Shown here piece after piece: positions 63,470-64,000 of a DNA stretch of 64,000 bases. Position 1 is the stretch's first letter; each line of letters opens with the position of its first letter. Source of the DNA: Amycolatopsis azurea DSM 43854 (GTDB lineage Bacteria; Actinomycetota; Actinomycetes; Mycobacteriales; Pseudonocardiaceae). The notes beneath the pieces are model-generated. The model was not told the origin of the DNA, did no database searches, and saw only the letters and a program-made list of their open reading frames with translations. The translations under genes were made by a program, and so were the position numbers. The stretch covers positions 1-64,000 of the forward strand of contig NZ_MUXN01000019.1 in the NCBI RefSeq assembly GCF_001995215.1, given 5' to 3'.

Positions 63470-64000
63470 ATGCGGGCTCCGCAAGTTTGCGTAGTGATCG
63501 ACTATCAGAACATCCATCTGACTGCCCATGATCTCTTTGCACCCAACGGTTCGCCAGCCGAAAACTGCTTGATTGATCCACTACTCTTCGCAAGACAGGT
63601 CCTTCTCGTCCGAGCTGGAAATCAACGTGACGAGCGTCAGAAGCAGGCGGAACTGGCCGCCGTTCGCGTGTTCCGAGGGCAACCGAGCAACCATCGGCAG
63701 TCATTCATCTATGGCATCTCCCAGCGCCAGCGGTCCGAGTGGACACGAAGCTCGCTTGTTGAGGTGACCTATCGCTCGCTGAAGTACCCGCCCTCCTGGC
63801 CAAGCAAGCCAGCGCAGGAAAAGGGCATCGACGTGCTCGTCGCGCTAAACGTGGTGAAGGCGGCCTCAGACGATGCCTACGACGTAGTGATCCTGGCCTC
63901 GCATGACACGGACCTTGAGCCTGCCCTCGAGATGTCCGTAGCGGATGGCAAAGCCAAGATAGAGACTGCGGGTTGGCAAGGCTCGCGTGTACTTCGGGTA
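63470..64000 (+). CDS. NYN-domain (PIN-like) nuclease, truncated by window end
   Basis: An open frame of at least 177 codons running off the window. ATG at 63470, GGAG 5 bases upstream. NYN (LabA-like PIN) hallmarks: VCVVIDYQNIHLTAHDLF (first acidic residue and DYQN), LIDPLLFARQVLLVRAG, VFRGQPSNHRQSFIYG, EKGIDVLVALNVVKAA and DDAYDVVILASHDTDLEPAL with the SxDxD catalytic acids. NYN proteins are metal-dependent RNases. Its position inside the tRNA-integrated element, behind a leader terminator, suggests a regulated accessory nuclease. Codon use is less GC-biased than the flanking chromosome. Confidence 0.88.
   Translation, partial: MRAPQVCVVIDYQNIHLTAHDLFAPNGSPAENCLIDPLLFARQVLLVRAGNQRDERQKQAELAAVRVFRGQPSNHRQSFIYGISQRQRSEWTRSSLVEVTYRSLKYPPSWPSKPAQEKGIDVLVALNVVKAASDDAYDVVILASHDTDLEPALEMSVADGKAKIETAGWQGSRVLRV

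Noticed and set aside
63306..63704. 132-codon minus-strand frame opposite the NYN gene
   Set aside because: It reads through the intrinsic terminator and the NYN coding region and lacks a ribosome site; the plus-strand frame has clear NYN motifs.

Overview
The window is high-GC actinobacterial chromosome, most likely Pseudonocardiaceae and probably Amycolatopsis. The grounds are GC-rich third codon positions throughout, frequent GTG/TTG starts, ESX-type genes (EspG, PPE-like, DUF3558), an IdeR-type iron box, and a mycobacterial-style fadA2/fabG4/htdX/fadE5 set. The genus is inferred from gene content; no 16S or marker comparison was possible.

Layout. 0.1-10.3 kb: an ECF42-type sigma factor operon with two YCII/DGPF genes, a MarR-GNAT fusion, a 49-residue gene too short for usual gene calling, an AAA-type ATPase, a TipA-like MerR regulator divergent from a secreted glycerophosphodiesterase, and a DrrAB-like exporter. 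10.3-16 kb: fatty-acid genes (fadA2 divergent from fabG4-htdX), a TetR regulator, and two tandem SCP2 proteins. Similar palindromes (TACT-N-GCG-N-GTA and TTACC-N4-GGTAA) lie before fadA2/fabG4, before the TetR/SCP2 pair, and before a distant fadE5 at 52.4 kb, which suggests one local regulon. 16-25.2 kb: an AlbA_2-type regulator preceded by iterons, FxsA, a TetR-controlled ABC exporter, and the E1alpha-E1beta-E2 operon of a branched-chain 2-oxoacid dehydrogenase.

25.5-36.8 kb: an M20 peptidase, an iron-siderophore importer (binding protein plus two permeases, no ATPase) flanking an IdeR-like box, a transglutaminase / alpha-E / circularly permuted ATP-grasp operon, a small Cys-containing secreted protein, and a glutamate-type ABC importer. 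36.8-40.5 kb: an ESX-associated operon beside a broken, partly duplicated copy. 40.7-62.1 kb: mostly single genes, including a large repeat-built membrane protein, an SMI1-like protein, an NHL/thioredoxin protein, a GroES-like protein, VanW, fadE5, an atypical NarL-type regulator, Mug glycosylase, VanZ, three GNATs and a secreted 5'-nucleotidase.

At 62,307-62,347 the minus strand holds only the 3' half of a tRNA-Gly(CCC), from anticodon loop to discriminator, followed by a terminator. This is the expected remnant attachment site of an integrated element. The element would run from about 62,348 past the window end. It begins with about 1.1 kb of mostly non-coding, hairpin-rich sequence with an AT-rich patch, then a NYN-domain nuclease gene whose start lies just behind a strong intrinsic terminator.

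A dispersed palindrome with the core GTCCTCTGGATG...CATCCAGAGGAC occurs three times (8.0, 27.0 and 54.3 kb). Other long perfect hairpins separate operons.
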